Shown here: one piece after another, positions 60,801 through 64,000 of the stretch
Numbering within the stretch: the first letter of the stretch is position 1
How the letters are laid out: each line of letters starts with the position of its first letter
Assembly: GCA_003640385.1 (NCBI GenBank)
Contig: RCAB01000001.1
Span: 930,001 to 994,000, forward strand
DNA length: 64,000 nt
Reading direction: 5' to 3'
From: Setaria digitata
Taxonomy: Eukaryota > Nematoda > Chromadorea > Rhabditida > Setariidae
Notes under the pieces: model-generated
The model's database searches: none
Seen by the model: only the letters and a program-made list of their open reading frames with translations
What the model was told of the DNA's origin: nothing
Position numbers and translations under genes: made by a program

Positions 60801-63800
60801 TGTTTAGCCGTGATAATGAATCAGTCAAAATTGTGCAAGTCTTCTTAAAAAACTTTCAAACTTTTTTGCATATAAGAAAATATTACTCTTCACTTACTAG
60901 TGGACCGATTGGTCCCATATTTCCAACCAATCCAGGAAGACCTGGTTGTCCACTTTCTCCTTTCCTGCCTGCTTGACCTAGTTGTCCACTCCGACCACTG
61001 AATCCAGGCTCACCAGGAACACCTGCATGTCCTTTCTGACCTATCACACCATCTAATCCGGGTGGACCTTGGAGGCCAGCTATACCTGGCAGTCCTGGGA
61101 ACCCCCGTTCACCTTTGAAGCCAGGTATCCCTGGTCGTCCATCAAAGCCATGTTTACCACTCTTTCCGGTATCACCTTGTTCACCTTTGACTCCTGAAAA
61201 GAAAAGCACTAATTTTCAGATGCTCAATCTATATCATATTGAATGCTTAATCTATTATAGTGCACACTTGTTTAACACATAAAACGGTAATTATATTCGT
61301 AGAATTTAACGCACATCGCACCTGGATATCCAATCATTCCTGGCAAACCAGGAAAACCATCAGCTCCATCGATTCCATCATTCCCAGGTTCTCCTTCGGC
61401 ACCTTGTAAGCCTGGTGGACCAGGATAACTACTTCCTGGCAAACCGCATTCTCCCTTATTACCGGGTACCCCATTTTGTCCAGGCAAACCAACAGGACCT
61501 TGTAGACCTGGCAGACCAATGTCACCTGGCGACCCTGGATGAGCAAATCGTCCAGGCTCTCCAATCATACCTTTTGCGCCGGGTAAACCAGCAAAACCTG
61601 GAGCTCCAGCCAAACCTGGGAGACCTTCTAGTCCAGGAGGACCAGGTAAACCTGACTCTCCAATAACTCCTTCCAACCCAGGCAATCCATCAAGTCCTTG
61701 ATCACCTGGTGCACCAGAGAAACCAGGCTGTCCTGGTATCCCGTTTACACCTCGTTCTCCTTTTACTCCTGGATAACCAGGCAAGCCAACTTCACCGTCA
61801 AATCCTGGCTTGCCAGGAGCTCCAACTTTCCCGGGTAAACCAGGCAATCCAGCGAAACCTGATTCTCCCTTGATCCCAGGTAGACCATCTCTACCGGGCG
61901 CACCACTTTCTCCCCTCAATCCTGGAACTCCTGGAATCCCAGCTTCTCCTGCTCGTCCCATACGTCCAATTTTTCCTGGTATTCCCGGTAAACCACGTTC
62001 ACCTTTTTGTCCAATAATTCCATCTAATCCAGGATAACCACTTTCTCCTACAATGGATTTTCATAATTTCTAACATTCATAATGGTACAAGCAAATCATA
62101 CGAATATTTCAAATTCCTGTATATATGTATGAAATTTTGATTCATCTATTTACTTTAATGAACTAAACATATTCAAAAAGTAGGAGGATAATTGTTACTC
62201 ATACCTTTCGCACCTATTGAACCAGGAGTTCCTATCATTCCTTGTTGTCCAGGCTTCCCATCAGATCCTTGGTGACCAGGTCTCCCACTCTCACCTTTTG
62301 CGCCAGGAAAGCCTACTTGTCCGGCCAAACCGAAACCTGGTTCTCCACGTAGACCTGGTAAGCCTACGAAGCCAGGTAGACCGTTTGTTCCTGGTAATCC
62401 TTTTTCACCGGGAATGCCTGGATATCCATCGTCTCCAGGTAAACCAGTCAATCCAGGAGCTCCACTTTGTCCCGGCTGCCCAGGAAATCCATCAATGCCA
62501 GGTTCACCAACCCTCCCGGGTGATCCATCTAGACCAGCTGCACCTGGTAAACCTGGCAAACCATCAGCTCCACGCATTCCTTTGAGACCTGGTATTCCAT
62601 TATAGCCATCAGGACCAACTAAACCTCTGATCAAACCACTGTAAGGTGGTCCTTGTGGTCCCATCGGTCCAGGAAGACCTGGTAAACCATCAGCTCCACG
62701 TTCTCCTTTTGCTCCATCTCGACCCGGCGGGCCTGGGTATGAGTCACCTGGTGGTCCATCTGTTCCAGACAGTCCTGGCTAAAATTATTTCTACCTCAGA
62801 AATATTTGAGTAACTTGTTCTGACTCTTTCTATTGCATTATTATCGACAAAAAAAAAAAAAAAAGGAAAAATGCTTAACGCACTCGATTTAATGTAAAAA
62901 TGTTAAGTTACAGTGATTAGTAATGAAAAGTTTCCTGAAAAGTGAAGATGGACCCAATTTGATTAGAAACTCACAGCTCCATCACGACCATGTTTCCCAT
63001 TAATTCCAGCCAACCCTTTCTCTCCTGGTAGACCGGGTGCTCCATCCATACCTGGTGCTCCGGGTAATCCATCAGCTCCCGGCTGTCCTCTTCCTCCAGG
63101 AATACCTTTAAAAAAAAAAAGACTCATTTCCAACAATTCTATGTGGAGGTATGCGATATCGATGTGCAATAATTTACTACAACAAGAGTAAGGCAAAATT
63201 TTTTGGTTGGATCTGAATTAAGTAAAGCTAAATCGTTCACGAAACAAAACTTGTATACAAGTGATACAGTGATTGAAATAAAATAAAATACCTGATTCTC
63301 CTCGTTCTCCCTTAGTTCCAGGGAATCCTCGAGGATTCTCCATGCCACCAAGAATTTCGCCTGCCTCACCTTTTAATCCTTGGAAGCCCGGCAATCCAGG
63401 TAGACCTTCAGAGCCCTACAAAACCATTGGATTTTTTAAAATTTATAAAATTATTTTATCGTTTTGCATTTTTCAAAAGTTCTCGAACAGCTATGGTTAA
63501 GAATTAATGATTTGATAGCAATACCTGTTGTCCATCCGAACCTGGACGTCCTGGTTTTCCAGTCAAACCTTTTACTCCAGGCGACCCTTGATTTCCGTTT
63601 GGACCAATGGGACCTGGATAACCATCCTGACCCGGTAGACCGGCGTCACCTTTTTGTCCCGGTGTACCTGGCGCACAATATCCACAGTCATCACCTTTCT
63701 CTCCTGGGTACCCAGGACTACCTGGTATCCCATCTAAACCAATTCGTCCATTTTCTCCAGGCGGTCCCATTAAGCCAACCATTCCTGGTGGGCCCACCTT

Positions 63801-64000
63801 GGAAACACCAGTTCCAGGAAATCCTTTTAGGCCAGCCAAGCCAATATCACCCACATCACCCGGCACTCCCGTAAAACCATCACGACCAGGTCTCCCTTCC
63901 AAGCCTGGTGGTCCCTGAATGTCGAAGCCTGGTAAGCCTGGTTCGCCTACCGCTCCGCAGTTACCAGGTGTACCTGGTGCACCTGCATCTCCCACATATC
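57850..64000 (-). CDS. let-2: alpha-2(IV) collagen, LET-2-like (5' end off the right edge)
   Basis: Exons seen, in transcription order: beyond 64000 to 63525, 63415-63292, 63105-62975, 62778-62205, 62047-61322, 61193-60898, 60793-60598, 60486-60298, 60177-59962, 59822-59637, 59534-59205, 59015-58873, 58796-58647, 58579-58421, 58350-58257, and probably two bases at 57851-57850 completing the stop. The Gly-X-Y triple helix has the interruptions usual for type IV ([23 protein letters not shown]). The NC1 domain starts at [16 protein letters not shown] and has two C4 repeats with 12 cysteines in total. Blocks such as [46 protein letters not shown] and [12 protein letters not shown] match nematode alpha-2 better than alpha-1 as I remember them. 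It assembles with alpha-1 (EMB-9) in basement membranes. The 7S region is outside the window. Confidence 0.93.

Noticed and set aside
59327..63874. Pro/Gly- or Leu/Val/Gln-rich frames on both strands over the collagen exons
   Set aside because: Out-of-frame or antisense readings of Gly-X-Y codons; the - strand collagen frame explains the region.

Overview
This window reads as nuclear DNA of a parasitic nematode, most likely a filarial or other clade III (spirurid-type) species. It is AT-rich with many poly-A/T and TA tracts. Its genes are dense in GT-AG introns, and several start codons sit just behind a pyrimidine-AG site that looks like a spliced-leader acceptor. Clearly nematode genes are present: an flp-14 neuropeptide precursor with KHEYLRFG copies, a LET-2-type alpha-2(IV) collagen, a PDR-1-type parkin, and tandem genes resembling the MIG-18-like fibronectin type I family. 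The species call is inference; no search was run. Exon boundaries were placed by eye from splice consensus, reading phase and remembered orthologue sequences, so individual junctions may be off by a few bases.

Left part (1-17 kb): mostly non-coding DNA with one possible terminal exon at the left edge and a 45-bp minisatellite (about 4618-4990). Next come a + strand SH2-domain adaptor (5545-7212), a - strand 2',5'-phosphodiesterase 12-like nuclease (7924-12082, 11 exons, 620 aa), and two tandem + strand secreted Cys-domain genes (13635-14339 and about 15239-16638).

Middle (17-43 kb): a tiny complex III subunit (17663-18078, -) lies head-to-head with the Hsc70-interacting protein Hip/ST13 (18523-26686, +, 369 aa). 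The 5.9-kb sixth intron of Hip holds an unrelated gene on the opposite strand (20286-23900), predicted at about 1109 aa with twelve copies of a CKYRKSCY motif; I do not recognise its family. Three - strand genes follow in a likely operon, in transcription order SMARCB1/snfc-5, Y14/rnp-4 and a GPATCH1 homologue; GPATCH1 carries an inverted duplication of one of its own exons in an intron. Then come TMEM33 (+) and a four-TM nematode membrane protein (+).

Right part (43-64 kb): flp-14 (-), parkin/pdr-1 (+), Pescadillo (-, convergent with parkin), ribosomal protein L9/uL6 (+), and the 3' two-thirds or so of an alpha-2(IV) collagen gene (-), which runs off the right edge with its 5' end missing.

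Most genes are conserved housekeeping functions: chromatin remodelling, exon-junction and splicing factors, ribosome biogenesis, chaperoning, mitochondrial respiration and quality control. The less ordinary parts are the nested [14 protein letters not shown] gene, the GPATCH1 inverted duplication, a damaged-looking splice donor in Pescadillo, a GC-AG intron in the collagen, and the tandem Cys-domain genes built from phase-1 exon modules.
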